Origin: Rhodococcus sp. Leaf278
Lineage (GTDB): Bacteria > Actinomycetota > Actinomycetes > Mycobacteriales > Mycobacteriaceae
Assembly (NCBI RefSeq): GCF_001426085.1
Contig: NZ_LMRR01000042.1
Span: forward strand, 212,129 to 276,128
DNA: 64,000 nucleotides
Direction: 5' to 3'
The notes under the pieces are model-generated. The model made no database searches. It saw only the letters and a program-made list of their open reading frames with translations, and was not told the DNA's origin. Numbering within the stretch: the first letter of the stretch is position 1; the number at the start of each line of letters is the position of its first letter. Made by a program: the position numbers and the translations under genes. Positions 26,806 through 37,213 of this stretch are shown here, piece after piece.

Positions 26806-27213
26806 ATGGCAATCGACTGGACCGCGCCACACCGCTACGAGTTCTTTCCCGAATACCTGGTACGACGCCACTTGATGCCGCTCGCGCGGACGGCCGTCGT
26901 GCTGGCCACAGTGGTCCTGGGCCTTCAGCCTCTCCTGTTCGAGCTCGGCACGGACCGCAGTGGACGATCCGGTGCGATGACAGTCGCGGCACTGGTCGCC
27001 CTCGTCGATACCGGCTGGGCGGTGCTGCTGTGGCGATCACGCCCGTGGTCACGGCCGGCATCGGCGTCTGCGGACCGGTGCATGCGGACTTGTCCTCGGT
27101 CGATCGAACACTGCGCGCGGGCGGCGACCGTGCACATCACGATTCGATGTCGTGAAAGAAGTCTCAGAATTCCGCCAACGATGACTCACCATGGTCGCAG
27201 GAAGCCCCTCTAG
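26806..27213 (+). pseudogene. Truncated or frameshifted two-helix membrane protein (doubtful)
   Basis: A 135-residue frame begins MAIDWTAPHRYEFFPEYL, followed by two plausible helices (about residues 30-52 and 60-76). After LLWRSRPW the frame turns into arginine- and cysteine-rich text that looks non-coding. From about 27030 an overlapping frame shifted by one base reads more naturally and stops at 27155. I read this as the N-terminus of a larger membrane sensor that has been truncated or frameshifted. The parent family is not identified. Confidence 0.35.
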
Positions 27214-27247
27214 CTTGGGAAACACCCCGAGAGACGAGGAGAACATC

Positions 27248-27454
27248 ATGTCGAACATCCGCCCCTTCCCTGGCGCTCTTTCCCTGGTGAACAGCACCTG
27301 CACTTTCGAGAAGTACTACGAGCAGCTCTATGCCAAGGCACCGGCTCTCGCCTGGTCGCTCGATGCCGACACCGGCCGCCGCAGTGCACTCGAGGAGTTC
27401 TTCGCCAAGACACCCGAGGAACGCCGAACCACCGTCGACAGCTGGGTTGCCTAG
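27248..27454 (+). CDS. Small protein of unknown function upstream of prrA
   Basis: This is a 68-residue soluble protein starting [14 protein letters not shown], with one cysteine and an acidic helical C-terminal half ([18 protein letters not shown]). The ATG at 27248 follows a GAGGAG site at good spacing. Its stop is ten bases before the prrA GTG, so it is probably the first gene of a prrA-prrB transcript. No family recognised. Confidence 0.7.
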   Translation: MSNIRPFPGALSLVNSTCTFEKYYEQLYAKAPALAWSLDADTGRRSALEEFFAKTPEERRTTVDSWVA

Positions 27455-27464
27455 CATTGGACCG

Positions 27465-28193
27465 GTGACCGAATCGTCGAGTTCCCCCGCCACCGTCCTC
27501 GTCGTCGATGACGACGCCGACGTGCTGTCCTCGCTGCAACGCGGACTGCGCCTGTCGGGGTTCACCGTCATCACCGCATCCGACGGAGCGGAGGCACTCG
27601 GCGTGGTCTCCCGATCCACGCCCGATGCCATCGTGCTCGACATCAACATGCCGGTACTCGACGGAGCCAGCGTCGTGACCGCGTTGCGCGCCATGGGAAA
27701 CGACATTCCGATCTGCGTGCTCAGTGCCCGCAGCTCGGTGGACGATCGCATTGCCGGGCTGGAATCCGGTGCCGACGACTACCTCACCAAACCGTTCGTG
27801 CTGGCCGAACTCGTGGCGAGAATCCGCGCCATGCTGCGCCGACGCGGCACCAATCCGGTTGTGCCGGTAGCAGATTCGGGGGTACCGAACTCGGCGGTGG
27901 CCATCGGGAGCCTCGTGGTCGACATCCCCGGCTATCGAGTACATCGCGGCGGAGTCGACATCGACCTGACCAAGCGGGAATTCGAGCTGCTGGCAATTCT
28001 GGCCCGGAACAAAGGCGTTGTCCTCACGCGTGAGCGACTGCTCGAACTGGTGTGGGGCTACGACTTCGTCGCCGACACCAATGTCGTCGACGTGTTCGTC
28101 GGCTATCTCCGTCGCAAACTCGAATCCGATGGTTCCCCCCGCATCCTGCACACAGTCCGCGGCGTCGGGTTCGTCGTCCGAGAAGCCGCATGA
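27465..28193 (+). CDS. prrA: Response regulator PrrA (OmpR/PhoB type)
   Basis: This is a 242-residue DNA-binding response regulator. The receiver has the acidic pocket VVDDDADV, phosphoacceptor Asp59 in [11 protein letters not shown] and Lys in YLTKPF. The winged-helix output domain ends [14 protein letters not shown]. Sequence and adjacency to a matching kinase fit mycobacterial PrrA, an essential regulator in M. tuberculosis linked to respiration, ammonium and early intracellular growth. The start GTG lies ten bases after the small ORF. Confidence 0.9.
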   Translation: MTESSSSPATVLVVDDDADVLSSLQRGLRLSGFTVITASDGAEALGVVSRSTPDAIVLDINMPVLDGASVVTALRAMGNDIPICVLSARSSVDDRIAGLESGADDYLTKPFVLAELVARIRAMLRRRGTNPVVPVADSGVPNSAVAIGSLVVDIPGYRVHRGGVDIDLTKREFELLAILARNKGVVLTRERLLELVWGYDFVADTNVVDVFVGYLRRKLESDGSPRILHTVRGVGFVVREAA

Positions 28194-29491
28194 GCTTCTC
28201 GCTGCGCGCGCGCGTCGCCGCCGCCACAGCCCTCGGTGCCACCCTTGTGGTCGCTGCCCTCGCGGTGGTCACGTCGGTCGCCATCTCCCGCAACAACGTC
28301 AATCAGCTCGACGAGCGGCTGACTACAGCGTCGCAGGTGCTGGTTCCCAACTCGTCGACGCTGGAGGCCTTCATAGATCAACTCTCCGGCGCATTCGCCG
28401 TCACCATCCGTAGCGGTGACATAGTGGTCGCGTCGACACCGACACGGCTGCCCGCGCTGGAGACCGGCTCGCAGACCGTCGACGTGGACGGCCAACGTTT
28501 CCGCGTCTACACGGCGGTGTCGACCGTCGTCTCCACCGTCTCCATATCGATCGGAGTGCCGGCCCTCGAAGCACAACAGGTCACCGACGAGCAACAGCAA
28601 CAAGTGCTCATGCTGGGGCTGGTTGCGATTGCCGTGTCCACCGGCCTGGGCTGGCTGTTCGGCGGGCGAGCCGTCAGACCGTTGGTGACGTTGACGCGGC
28701 AGGTCAGCGCGCAACCTCCGACCGCGCCCGACACCCGCACCGGCGTGACCGAGGCCGATGCACTCGCAGTCGCGATCGGCGGCATGCTGACCAGACTGAA
28801 CGAGGCCCAGGACCGCACCAATGCCGCGCTCGACACCGCACGCGACTTCGCAGCCGTCTCCGCACACGAACTGCGCACCCCACTGACGGCGATGCGCACC
28901 GACCTCGAGGTCCTGCGAACCCTCGACCTCGAACCCGCGCAGCAACGGGAGATTCTGGGCGACCTGGAGCGAACGCAAGGACGCGTGGAGACCACGCTGA
29001 CCGCCCTGGAACGACTGGCGTCGGGTGAGTTGTCCAGTGAGGGCGACAGAGTCGAGACCGACATCATCGACATCTGCGACGTCGCCGCCCAGGACGCGCA
29101 GAGACTGCACCCCGAGCTCGACATCCGCGTGGAGTCCGCTCCCGATTGCGAGATCACGATGCGCGCACTACCGACCGGTCTGCGATTGGCCGTCGACAAC
29201 GTGATCGGCAATGCCGTTCGGCACGGCAACGCAACCTCGATCGTCATCACCGCCGAACGCGTGGACACGACGGTGCGAGTTGTGATCGACGACAACGGGT
29301 CCGGGGTACCCGTCGATGAACGCGAATCGGTGTTCGGCCGCTTCGAGCGCGGCACCAGGGCAGCCAAGGGTGGCTCGGGTCTCGGTCTGGCCCTGGTTGC
29401 GCAGCAGGCCGAATTGCACGGTGGCCGTGTCTACTTCACCGACAGTCCACTGGGCGGCGCGCGCCTGGTGATGGAGTTGCAGATTCGCTAG
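28190..29491 (+). CDS. prrB: Sensor histidine kinase PrrB
   Basis: This is a 433-residue membrane sensor kinase. Helix 1 is near residues 13-33, an extracytoplasmic sensor covers about 34-138, helix 2 is near 139-157, and a HAMP-like region follows. The phosphoacceptor is His226 in [12 protein letters not shown]. The ATPase domain shows [19 protein letters not shown] and [10 protein letters not shown]. The ATG overlaps the prrA stop (ATGA). Confidence 0.9.
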   Translation: MSFSLRARVAAATALGATLVVAALAVVTSVAISRNNVNQLDERLTTASQVLVPNSSTLEAFIDQLSGAFAVTIRSGDIVVASTPTRLPALETGSQTVDVDGQRFRVYTAVSTVVSTVSISIGVPALEAQQVTDEQQQQVLMLGLVAIAVSTGLGWLFGGRAVRPLVTLTRQVSAQPPTAPDTRTGVTEADALAVAIGGMLTRLNEAQDRTNAALDTARDFAAVSAHELRTPLTAMRTDLEVLRTLDLEPAQQREILGDLERTQGRVETTLTALERLASGELSSEGDRVETDIIDICDVAAQDAQRLHPELDIRVESAPDCEITMRALPTGLRLAVDNVIGNAVRHGNATSIVITAERVDTTVRVVIDDNGSGVPVDERESVFGRFERGTRAAKGGSGLGLALVAQQAELHGGRVYFTDSPLGGARLVMELQIR

Positions 29492-29552
29492 GTTCGGCAT
29501 TCGTTACGCGGGAGAAACCCGCAGGATCGCCCGATGCGAGGAGTATGGACCG

Positions 29553-30575
29553 GTGCACTCGTCATCGGATTTCACCGTTCCCACTGTCGACATCTCGCCG
29601 TACGTTCCGGGTGACCACTCCTCGGGGGCCGACGCGACCGCGCGCCGAAGCGTGGCGTCGGAGGTCGATCATGCATGCTGCACAGTCGGTTTCATGCAGA
29701 TCGTCGGCCACGGCATCCCCGACGAGATCGTTGCCGGGCTCGCGTCGGCGATGGATTCGTTCTTCGGAATGGACCCAGCGCAGAAATCGGCCTACATCTG
29801 CCCGCCCGAGCTCAACCGCGGCTACACCGCACCGAAGAGCGAAACGTTGAGCCTGAGCCTCGGGCTCGATTCGGCGTCGGGCATGAACGACTACTTCGAG
29901 GCATTCAATGTCGGCACCGGTGAGCCGAACACCTGGCCAGAGTCGGTCGGGTTCCGAAGCGCCGTCGAACCGTATTTCGCCGAAGCCGGCCGCGTGGCAC
30001 GTACGCTGACCGGGGTGTTCGCCGACGCACTCGGGGAATCGCCGGACCTGTTCTCACGCATCACCGATCGGTCGCTCGACACGCTACGAATGAACAATTA
30101 CGCACTCGACCCGGGCACCGAAGTACCGGACCGCGAACTCACCGGAATGAGCGAACACACCGACTACGGATTGGTGACGGTGCTCTGGGCCGATAGGGTA
30201 CCCGGCCTACAGGTCCTCGGAACCGACCGGGTGTGGCACGACGTGCAGCCTGTCGAGGGCGCAATGCTGGTCAATCTGGGTGATCTGACGGCCCGGTTGA
30301 CCAACGATCGCTGGATGTCGACTCTGCATCGCGTGCGGCCACCGGTGTCGGGCGGGACGATCCAGCGCAGACGTTCTGCTGCCTTCTTCCACGACGGCAA
30401 TCTCGACGCTGTGATCGCGCCGTTGGCGTCGTGCATCGAGGCCGGCGCAGAGCCCCGGTACCGACCGGTGACCGTGGCCGAACACATCCAGGCAAAGCTG
30501 GCAGGTTCCCGAGGCGGGACGGCCAACGCCTCGGCAACCCGCGAAGCCGAGCGGGTACGTCGCGCTGTTACTTGA
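29553..30575 (+). CDS. Isopenicillin-N-synthase-like 2-oxoglutarate/Fe(II) oxygenase
   Basis: This is a 340-residue non-heme iron oxygenase. The iron triad is His202 and Asp204 in SEHTDYG and His259 in STLHRVRPP; the 2-oxoglutarate-binding RxS motif is at 273-275. The N-terminal DIOX_N region starts VPTVDISPY. Starts at GTG. It overlaps the FKBP gene tail to tail by eight bases. Family members act on varied small molecules, so the substrate is unknown. Confidence 0.88.
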   Translation: MHSSSDFTVPTVDISPYVPGDHSSGADATARRSVASEVDHACCTVGFMQIVGHGIPDEIVAGLASAMDSFFGMDPAQKSAYICPPELNRGYTAPKSETLSLSLGLDSASGMNDYFEAFNVGTGEPNTWPESVGFRSAVEPYFAEAGRVARTLTGVFADALGESPDLFSRITDRSLDTLRMNNYALDPGTEVPDRELTGMSEHTDYGLVTVLWADRVPGLQVLGTDRVWHDVQPVEGAMLVNLGDLTARLTNDRWMSTLHRVRPPVSGGTIQRRRSAAFFHDGNLDAVIAPLASCIEAGAEPRYRPVTVAEHIQAKLAGSRGGTANASATREAERVRRAVT

Positions 30576-30927
30576 CGTCGAGCAGATCGATGACGAACAC
30601 GAGGGTCTTGCCGGAGAGGCGATGACCTGCACCGGCGGGGCCGTAGGCGAGCTCCGGCGGAATGGTGAGCTGACGGCGTCCGCCGACCTTCATCCCGGGG
30701 ATGCCGTCCTGCCAGCCCTGAATCAGTCCCTGCAGCGGGAACTGAATGGATTCGCCGCGGTTCCAGGACGAGTCGAACTCCTCGCCCGAATCGAACTCGA
30801 CACCGACGTAGTGCACCTCGACGGTGCCGCCTGCAACTGCCTCTGCGCCGTCACCTTCGACGAGGTCGACCGTCACCAGGTCCAAGGGTGCCGGTCCGGC
30901 CTGAAATTCGATCACTGGCTTCGTCAC
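30568..30927 (-). CDS. FKBP-type peptidyl-prolyl isomerase
   Basis: This is a 119-residue cytoplasmic single-domain FKBP. Motifs VHYVGVEFDSGEEFDSSW, FPLQGLIQGWQDGIPGMKVGGRR and IPPELAYG are all present, and the domain fills the whole chain. It catalyses cis-trans isomerisation of X-Pro bonds. Confidence 0.95.
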   Translation of the reverse strand: MTKPVIEFQAGPAPLDLVTVDLVEGDGAEAVAGGTVEVHYVGVEFDSGEEFDSSWNRGESIQFPLQGLIQGWQDGIPGMKVGGRRQLTIPPELAYGPAGAGHRLSGKTLVFVIDLLDVK

Positions 30928-31011
30928 TGAAGTCTCCTGCGGTTGATGCCGGCCCGCCGACGCCGACTGTCGATCTGGGGCATATTCCGCTCCGACTTTA
31001 CGTCGTGACGG

Positions 31012-31686
31012 TCAGCCAATAGGCGCTGGCATCAAATTCGTCTTGTATTCGCAGGTCAGAGCATTGCCGGTCGCGGGGTCGGTCATCTCCACCTTCCACG
31101 CGTCGGAGAACTGATTCACCCCGTGGTGCATCGAGATGGTGCCCGAGATCAATACCGTTCCACGCGAGAACAGTCCGCGCTCGGTGAGCACGTCCAGCCA
31201 GTACTGCGGGGCGAGAAGATCACCGAGAGTTCCCGATTGGATGAGTACTCCGTCGGCCCACGCGGTCAGGGTGATCTCGTCCAGTCGGTCGGCCACCTCG
31301 CTCAAGCGCCATGCGCCGGTGCCGAGCACGTCGGGAGCCGCGTTCTTGCTCCACGCGACGCTGTGAACTTCGAGGTCCCGATCGGTGTGATCGCATGCCA
31401 CCGTGAGCAATACGTCCTCCATCGTGTCGCCCAAGACAACCAGGGCCCACTCGGCTTCACCCGAGGTACGACCGTGTTGGACGGCGACGGCATCGGTCTG
31501 CTGCGCCAGGTACGGCGAGATGGGATACAGCGCCGGGGTCACCGTCGGGGCAGGGACGCCCAGTTCGGCAAGCTCGGCGATGTGCGACGCCACTTCTTCC
31601 TGGTTGCGACCGGCATAGCCCGCATTGAGCAGCGCGGTCACTTCGACCGATTCGGTCGTGCCGTCGGGCAGCGTGAATGTGAGCAT
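31012..31686 (-). CDS. DUF2848 family protein
   Basis: This is a 224-residue soluble protein that I recognise as DUF2848: it starts LTFTLPDG, and has NQEEVASHIAELAELGVPAP and ACDHTDRDLEVHSVAWSKN. Biochemical function is not established. The long upstream frame is spurious; the ATG at 31686 matches the family start. It diverges from an MHS-type transporter across a palindromic site, and a GntR regulator and nitrilase-like hydrolase lie beyond. A role in catabolising the transported compound is inferred. Confidence 0.78.
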   Translation of the reverse strand: MLTFTLPDGTTESVEVTALLNAGYAGRNQEEVASHIAELAELGVPAPTVTPALYPISPYLAQQTDAVAVQHGRTSGEAEWALVVLGDTMEDVLLTVACDHTDRDLEVHSVAWSKNAAPDVLGTGAWRLSEVADRLDEITLTAWADGVLIQSGTLGDLLAPQYWLDVLTERGLFSRGTVLISGTISMHHGVNQFSDAWKVEMTDPATGNALTCEYKTNLMPAPIG

Positions 31687-31742
31687 CAGTAAGGACCCTC
31701 TCCTCGTAAATTTTCTGTTTCCGATACGCCCAAAACCTTGCG

Positions 31743-31768
31743 CATACGTCTTGTATACAGCAAGTATG
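31743..31768. promoter_or_regulatory. Candidate GntR operator, full site
   Basis: CATAC-N4-TGTATACA-N4-GTATG is symmetric about 31755.5 and lies between the divergent DUF2848 and transporter genes. The motif CATAC-N4-TGTATAC recurs at 33777-33792, over the start of the GntR gene. The shared spacing supports one regulator acting at both. Confidence 0.6.
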
Positions 31769-31816
31769 GAGCACGTACAACGGATAGAGTGATCCCAGGC
31801 ACACGAAGGAGTCGTC

Positions 31817-33166
31817 ATGACCGAACCTGTTTCGGTGGATAGAAAGGGCCTGGCCAAGGCCTTTGCCGCCAGCCTGACCGGAACGGCATTGGAGTGGTAC
31901 GACTTCGCCGTCTACTCGGCCGCCGCAGCGCTGGTGTTCCCGCTCGTCTTCTTTCCGGACAGCGACCCACTGACCGGAACACTGCTGGCCTTCTCGACGT
32001 ACGCCGTCGGGTACATCGCCCGTCCGGTCGGTGGATTCGTCTTCGGACGTCTCGGCGACGTCATCGGGCGTAAACAGCTACTCGTCATCACCCTGCTGTT
32101 GATCGGCGTCACGACATTCGCCATCGGCTTGATCCCCGGCTACGACACCATCGGCATCGCGGCCCCGATCATCCTCGTCACGATGCGGTTCTGCCAGGGA
32201 GTTGCGGTCGGCGGCGAGTGGGGCGGAGCCGTTCTGCTCTCCAGCGAATACGGCGATCCCCGCAAACGCGGCTTCTGGTCCTCGGCAGCCCAGATCGGAC
32301 CACCGGCAGGCAACCTGCTCGCCAACGGCGCACTCGCGATCCTGACACTGTCACTGACCGACCAGCAGTTCGAGTCCTGGGGATGGCGAGTGGCATTCCT
32401 CTTCTCGGCCGTACTCGTCGGGTTCGGTTTGTGGATCCGCCTGAAGCTCGAGGACACCCCGGTGTTCAAGGCGCTCCAGGAGAGCGGCGACCGCTCCGAG
32501 GCACCGATCAGTGAGGTGTTCAAGACCGAACTGCGACCGCTGTTGGCGGGCATCATGTCTCGTGTCGCACCGGACGTCATCTACGCACTGTTCACGGTCT
32601 TCTCGATCACCTACGGAACCCAGAAGTTGGGCTTCGAGCGCAGCGAGGTACTCACCGCCATTCTGATCGGATCGGCATGCCAACTCGGCCTGATACCGCT
32701 CGCCGGAGCAGTGTCCGACCGCATCAACCGGCGCCTCGTGTACGGCGTCGCGGCCGTCGGCGGTGTTGCCTGGAGCGCGATCTTCTTCCTCGTCATCGGC
32801 GGAGGATCGCTACCGCTGCTGATCCTGGGAGTCGTTGTCGGCCTTGCATTCCACTCGTTCATGTACGGGCCACAGGCAGCCTTCGTCACCGAGCAGTTCA
32901 GCGTGCGATTGCGTTCCACCGGTAGCTCGTTGGCGTACACGATCGCCGGGGTGTTCGGTGGCGCGATGGCCCCGCTGATCTTCGTGTACCTGTTGGACAA
33001 GACGGACAGCTGGGTGCCGATCGCCGGATACATCGTGATCGTCGGAGCGGTGACACTCGTCGGCCTGGCACTCGGCCGCAACCCCGACCCCACCGAGGAC
33101 GAGCACTACGTACTACTGAATCAGGAGCACGAAAACGCTACGCGCGCAGCAGAGTCTGAAGTGTGA
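31817..33166 (+). CDS. MFS transporter, metabolite:H+ symporter (MHS) subfamily
   Basis: This is a 449-residue twelve-helix uptake transporter. Subfamily features are GTALEWYDFAVYSAAA in helix 1, RPVGGFVFGRLGDVIGRK between helices 2 and 3, and QGVAVGGEWGGAVLL in helix 4. MHS proteins take up organic acids and betaines. It diverges from DUF2848 and overlaps the GntR gene tail to tail by 29 bases. The adjacent amidase-like hydrolase hints at an amide or N-acyl acid substrate (inference). Confidence 0.88.
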   Translation: MTEPVSVDRKGLAKAFAASLTGTALEWYDFAVYSAAAALVFPLVFFPDSDPLTGTLLAFSTYAVGYIARPVGGFVFGRLGDVIGRKQLLVITLLLIGVTTFAIGLIPGYDTIGIAAPIILVTMRFCQGVAVGGEWGGAVLLSSEYGDPRKRGFWSSAAQIGPPAGNLLANGALAILTLSLTDQQFESWGWRVAFLFSAVLVGFGLWIRLKLEDTPVFKALQESGDRSEAPISEVFKTELRPLLAGIMSRVAPDVIYALFTVFSITYGTQKLGFERSEVLTAILIGSACQLGLIPLAGAVSDRINRRLVYGVAAVGGVAWSAIFFLVIGGGSLPLLILGVVVGLAFHSFMYGPQAAFVTEQFSVRLRSTGSSLAYTIAGVFGGAMAPLIFVYLLDKTDSWVPIAGYIVIVGAVTLVGLALGRNPDPTEDEHYVLLNQEHENATRAAESEV

Positions 33167-33779
33167 CCTCGAGGTGAGCGTCGATCTTCTCGTGTACCAG
33201 GCCTTCATCGCCCGCACCGAGTGCGTCGATGATGGCCTGGTGCTCGGCGCACACCCGATGCTGCCGGTTGGCCGCGGTGAACAACGCACTCAAGCCCACG
33301 CGAAGCTGGCGCGCTCGCAGACCGGCGTACGTACGCGAGAGCAGTTCGCTTCCCGCCGAATCGATCAGACTCTGATGAAACGTGCCGTCCCAGTCGATGA
33401 ACTGCTTGGGTGCATCCGCATCGCCCGAGTTCATCAACAATTCCTGCTGCGTCAGCGCATTCTGCATCGCCGCAATCGGAGCATCGCCGGCGCGCAGCGC
33501 TCGGGTGGCTGCATGCCGCTCGAGGACACCGCGCAGATCCATCAGTTCGGCGATCTGCCGTCCGGACATCGCCGGCACGTGCGCGCCGCGCTTGGGCACC
33601 ATCTCGACCAGGCCCTCGGACTGCAACATGAGCAGGGCTTCACGAACCGGTGTGCGCGATACGCCGATTCGCGTGGCGAGCTCTTGCTCGTTGAGAAAAG
33701 TGCCGGTGGCGGCCGGTGACGACAGCACCTGATCGCGCACGAAAAGGTACGCCTTCTCCCTCCCCGACAGCGACTGCAT
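33138..33779 (-). CDS. GntR family regulator (FadR/FCD subfamily)
   Basis: This is a 213-residue regulator. The winged helix has LNEQELATRIGVSRTPVREALLMLQSEGLVEM, and the helical FCD ligand domain has DLRGVLERHAA, FHQSLIDSAG and EHQAIIDAL with metal/ligand-type histidines. It diverges from the nitrilase-like gene; a CATAC-N4-TGTATAC motif overlaps its own start codon, so autorepression is likely. Confidence 0.9.
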   Translation of the reverse strand: MQSLSGREKAYLFVRDQVLSSPAATGTFLNEQELATRIGVSRTPVREALLMLQSEGLVEMVPKRGAHVPAMSGRQIAELMDLRGVLERHAATRALRAGDAPIAAMQNALTQQELLMNSGDADAPKQFIDWDGTFHQSLIDSAGSELLSRTYAGLRARQLRVGLSALFTAANRQHRVCAEHQAIIDALGAGDEGLVHEKIDAHLEVTLQTLLRA

Positions 33780-33792
33780 ACGATATGTATAC
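33777..33792. promoter_or_regulatory. Candidate GntR operator, second site
   Basis: CATAC-GATA-TGTATAC repeats the left half and centre of the site at 31743-31768 exactly in spacing; the right GTATG is missing. It covers the GntR start codon and lies 34 bases upstream of the nitrilase GTG. Confidence 0.55.
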
Positions 33793-33825
33793 CTGTCTTC
33801 CTCCGACGAAACCAGGAGTCACACC

Positions 33826-34626
33826 GTGAGCTCGCCCATTCGCATCAGCCTCGCCCAGATCACCAGCGGCGAAGACCCCACCGAGAACCTCAAACTCATC
33901 GAGACCCACACCCGCGCCGCAGCGCACGCCGAATCGGACGTCGTCGTGTTTCCGGAGGCGACGATGCGCTGCTTCGGCGGACCCATCCGAAAGTTCGCAC
34001 AGCCTCTCGACGGCGAATGGGCCGACGCAGTGCGCTCCATTGCGTCCGATGCCGGGATCACCGTCGTCGCCGGAATGTTCACCCCCGCGGCAGATGACCG
34101 AGTGACCAACACACTGCTCGTCACCGGCCCCGGCATCGATGCGAGCTACGACAAGATTCACCTGTTCGACGCGTTCGGATTCGCCGAATCCGACACCGTC
34201 GCACCGGGTTCGGACCCACTGGTGGTGGACATCGCCGGAGTTCGGGTGGGCTTCGCGACCTGCTACGACATCCGCTTCCCGGCGCTGTTCCAGAAGCTCG
34301 GCGACCTCGGTGCGGAACTCATCGTCGTACCGGCATCGTGGGGATCGGGTGACGGCAAAGTGGACCAGTGGACCCTGCTCGCCCGCGCCCGCGCGTTGGA
34401 TTCGACGACCTTCATCGCAGCCTGCGACCAAGCCGAACCCGCTGCCGCCGAAGGAAATGCACCATTGGGCGTGGGCCACAGCATCGTCTGCTCCCCCACC
34501 GGCGAGATTCTCGGTCAACTGGACGCGACGCCCGGCATGCTGACGATCGACATCGATACTGCAATGGTCGACGCCGTGCGCAAGACGCTGCCGGTATTGA
34601 AGAACCGCAGGCACTTCGACGCCTGA
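33826..34626 (+). CDS. Carbon-nitrogen hydrolase (nitrilase superfamily)
   Basis: This is a 266-residue cytoplasmic amidase-fold enzyme. The catalytic triad is complete: Glu44 in VFPEATMRCF, Lys110 in YDKIHLFDAFG and Cys146 in ATCYDIRFP. These features resemble Nit/omega-amidase-like branches that hydrolyse small amides. The GTG start follows a GGAG site. It is divergent from GntR and closes the DUF2848-transporter-GntR cluster, for which it is the clearest enzyme. Confidence 0.88.
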   Translation: MSSPIRISLAQITSGEDPTENLKLIETHTRAAAHAESDVVVFPEATMRCFGGPIRKFAQPLDGEWADAVRSIASDAGITVVAGMFTPAADDRVTNTLLVTGPGIDASYDKIHLFDAFGFAESDTVAPGSDPLVVDIAGVRVGFATCYDIRFPALFQKLGDLGAELIVVPASWGSGDGKVDQWTLLARARALDSTTFIAACDQAEPAAAEGNAPLGVGHSIVCSPTGEILGQLDATPGMLTIDIDTAMVDAVRKTLPVLKNRRHFDA

Positions 34627-34633
34627 CGGTGCC

Positions 34634-34697
34634 GCGAACTCGAAGTTATGGATGGATTCCGGCCGAAATACGTCCATAACCTCGAACTCGGCGCGCG
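34634..34697. repeat. 64-base palindromic repeat, copy 1
   Basis: The stretch from GCGAACTCGAAGTTATGGAT to the GCGCGCG end folds into an imperfect stem of about 20 bp. It matches 34777-34840 at 59 of 64 positions. The 79 bases between copies look like a further diverged copy or filler. It follows the nitrilase stop. Confidence 0.7.
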
Positions 34698-34776
34698 CAC
34701 TCGGCCGTCCCGCAGCGAGATCGCAGTTATGCAGCCGAAAGTGGCCATAGCGCCTTCGTAAGTGCGAACTCGACGC

Positions 34777-34840
34777 GCGAACTCGAAGTTGGGGATAGAT
34801 TCCGGCCGAATTACGTCCATAACCTCGAACTCGACGCGCG
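34777..34840. repeat. 64-base palindromic repeat, copy 2
   Basis: Direct copy of 34634-34697 with five differences; the centre ATTCCGGCCGAA is a near-palindrome. The pair resembles REP/BIME-type intergenic elements of enterobacteria in layout, although the sequence is different. Confidence 0.7.
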
Positions 34841-34851
34841 ACCCTCACACA

Positions 34852-34895
34852 ACAACAACGCCGCCGAACCCTGATGGGTTCGGCGGCGTTGTTGT
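34852..34895. terminator. Terminator of gltA2
   Basis: A perfect 20-bp hairpin (34852-34871 and 34876-34895, core CGCCGCCGAACCC) with a four-base loop lies ten bases past the gltA2 stop. Read on the minus strand it ends in a run of alternating T and G. It would also stop transcripts from the nitrilase side. Confidence 0.88.
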
Positions 34896-34905
34896 GCAGC
34901 AAGAA

Positions 34906-36204
<1,299 letters not shown>

Positions 36205-36274
36205 GAATGGTCCCTCTCGAACTCGTGTAACGGACACGTACTTGAAGCGGACAGTTCTAACGTCGATAGTGAAA

Positions 36275-37213
36275 CTAGTCTCTCGATGCCTCGGACGCCC
36301 AGGGAGGGTCGGCACCGGGGCGCGAAACCGTGATTGCCGCTGCCTTCGCGGCGAAATCGAGCGCTTGTTGCCAATCTTGCTTGCTCATCGCTTTGACCGC
36401 GTTCGATGTGATAATGGTCTCCTTCTCCAAAAAGCTGAGCAGGGCACCGTGGACGGTGTCACCTGCGCCGATCGTGTCGACGACATCCACGGCCACACCT
36501 GGCACCGAGATTTCGTCGGACGCGGTGAAGACCGAAATTCCGTCGCCGCCGCGAGTCATGACCACTGCGGTGACCCCGGCCGCGAGCCAATCGTCGACGG
36601 TGGTTCCCTGCGTTCCCAGCCCCAGCCAGTACGAGTCGTCCTCGGACACCTTGAGGATGTCGATGCTGGGCAACCACGAGCGGAAGCGGTCACGGAAACC
36701 GTCGGCGGTGATGTCGCCGCTGGTGCTGTCGATGGCGGCCGGCCGGATGTTGGGGTCCAGCATCGTGAGCTTGCCCGCCGCCCTCGCCCGATGCAGCAAT
36801 CCCGCGTACATCGATGCACCGGGCTCGTAGAGCAGAGACAACGTGCCGAACGAGAGCACGCTGATCTCGTCCGGGAGATCGCCGGGATCGGCGACGAGCC
36901 GGTCGGCGGTCCCGTCGGCATAGAAGGAGTACTCGGCGCTGCCGTCCTCGGCGAGGGTGGTCATCGCCAAGGTGGTCGGCTCGTCGCCGCGCTGCACCCA
37001 CGAGATGTCGACGCCTGCGTCGCGCAGACTCGCCAGGATCTGCTCGCCGAACGAGTCGCGCGAGATCCGTGAGAGGTACGCAACCGGCGAACCCAATCGA
37101 CCGATCGAGATGGCGACGTTGAACGGTCCGCCGCCGAGTTTTGGTGAGAGCAGCGGTCCCTCGTGCACCGGTACCAAGTCGACCAACGCTTCACCGCACA
37201 CCAATATCGTCAC
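36275..37213 (-). CDS. PfkB-family carbohydrate kinase (fructokinase-like)
   Basis: This is a 312-residue ribokinase-fold sugar kinase. The PfkB signature 1 region is GGGPFNVAISIGRLG and signature 2 is DTIGAGDTVHGALL with the catalytic aspartate in GAGD. The GTG start overlaps the epimerase stop (GTGA). With an epimerase and an MFS gene upstream it probably completes a sugar-use unit. Fructose is likely but unproven. Confidence 0.9.
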   Translation of the reverse strand: MTILVCGEALVDLVPVHEGPLLSPKLGGGPFNVAISIGRLGSPVAYLSRISRDSFGEQILASLRDAGVDISWVQRGDEPTTLAMTTLAEDGSAEYSFYADGTADRLVADPGDLPDEISVLSFGTLSLLYEPGASMYAGLLHRARAAGKLTMLDPNIRPAAIDSTSGDITADGFRDRFRSWLPSIDILKVSEDDSYWLGLGTQGTTVDDWLAAGVTAVVMTRGGDGISVFTASDEISVPGVAVDVVDTIGAGDTVHGALLSFLEKETIITSNAVKAMSKQDWQQALDFAAKAAAITVSRPGADPPWASEASRD

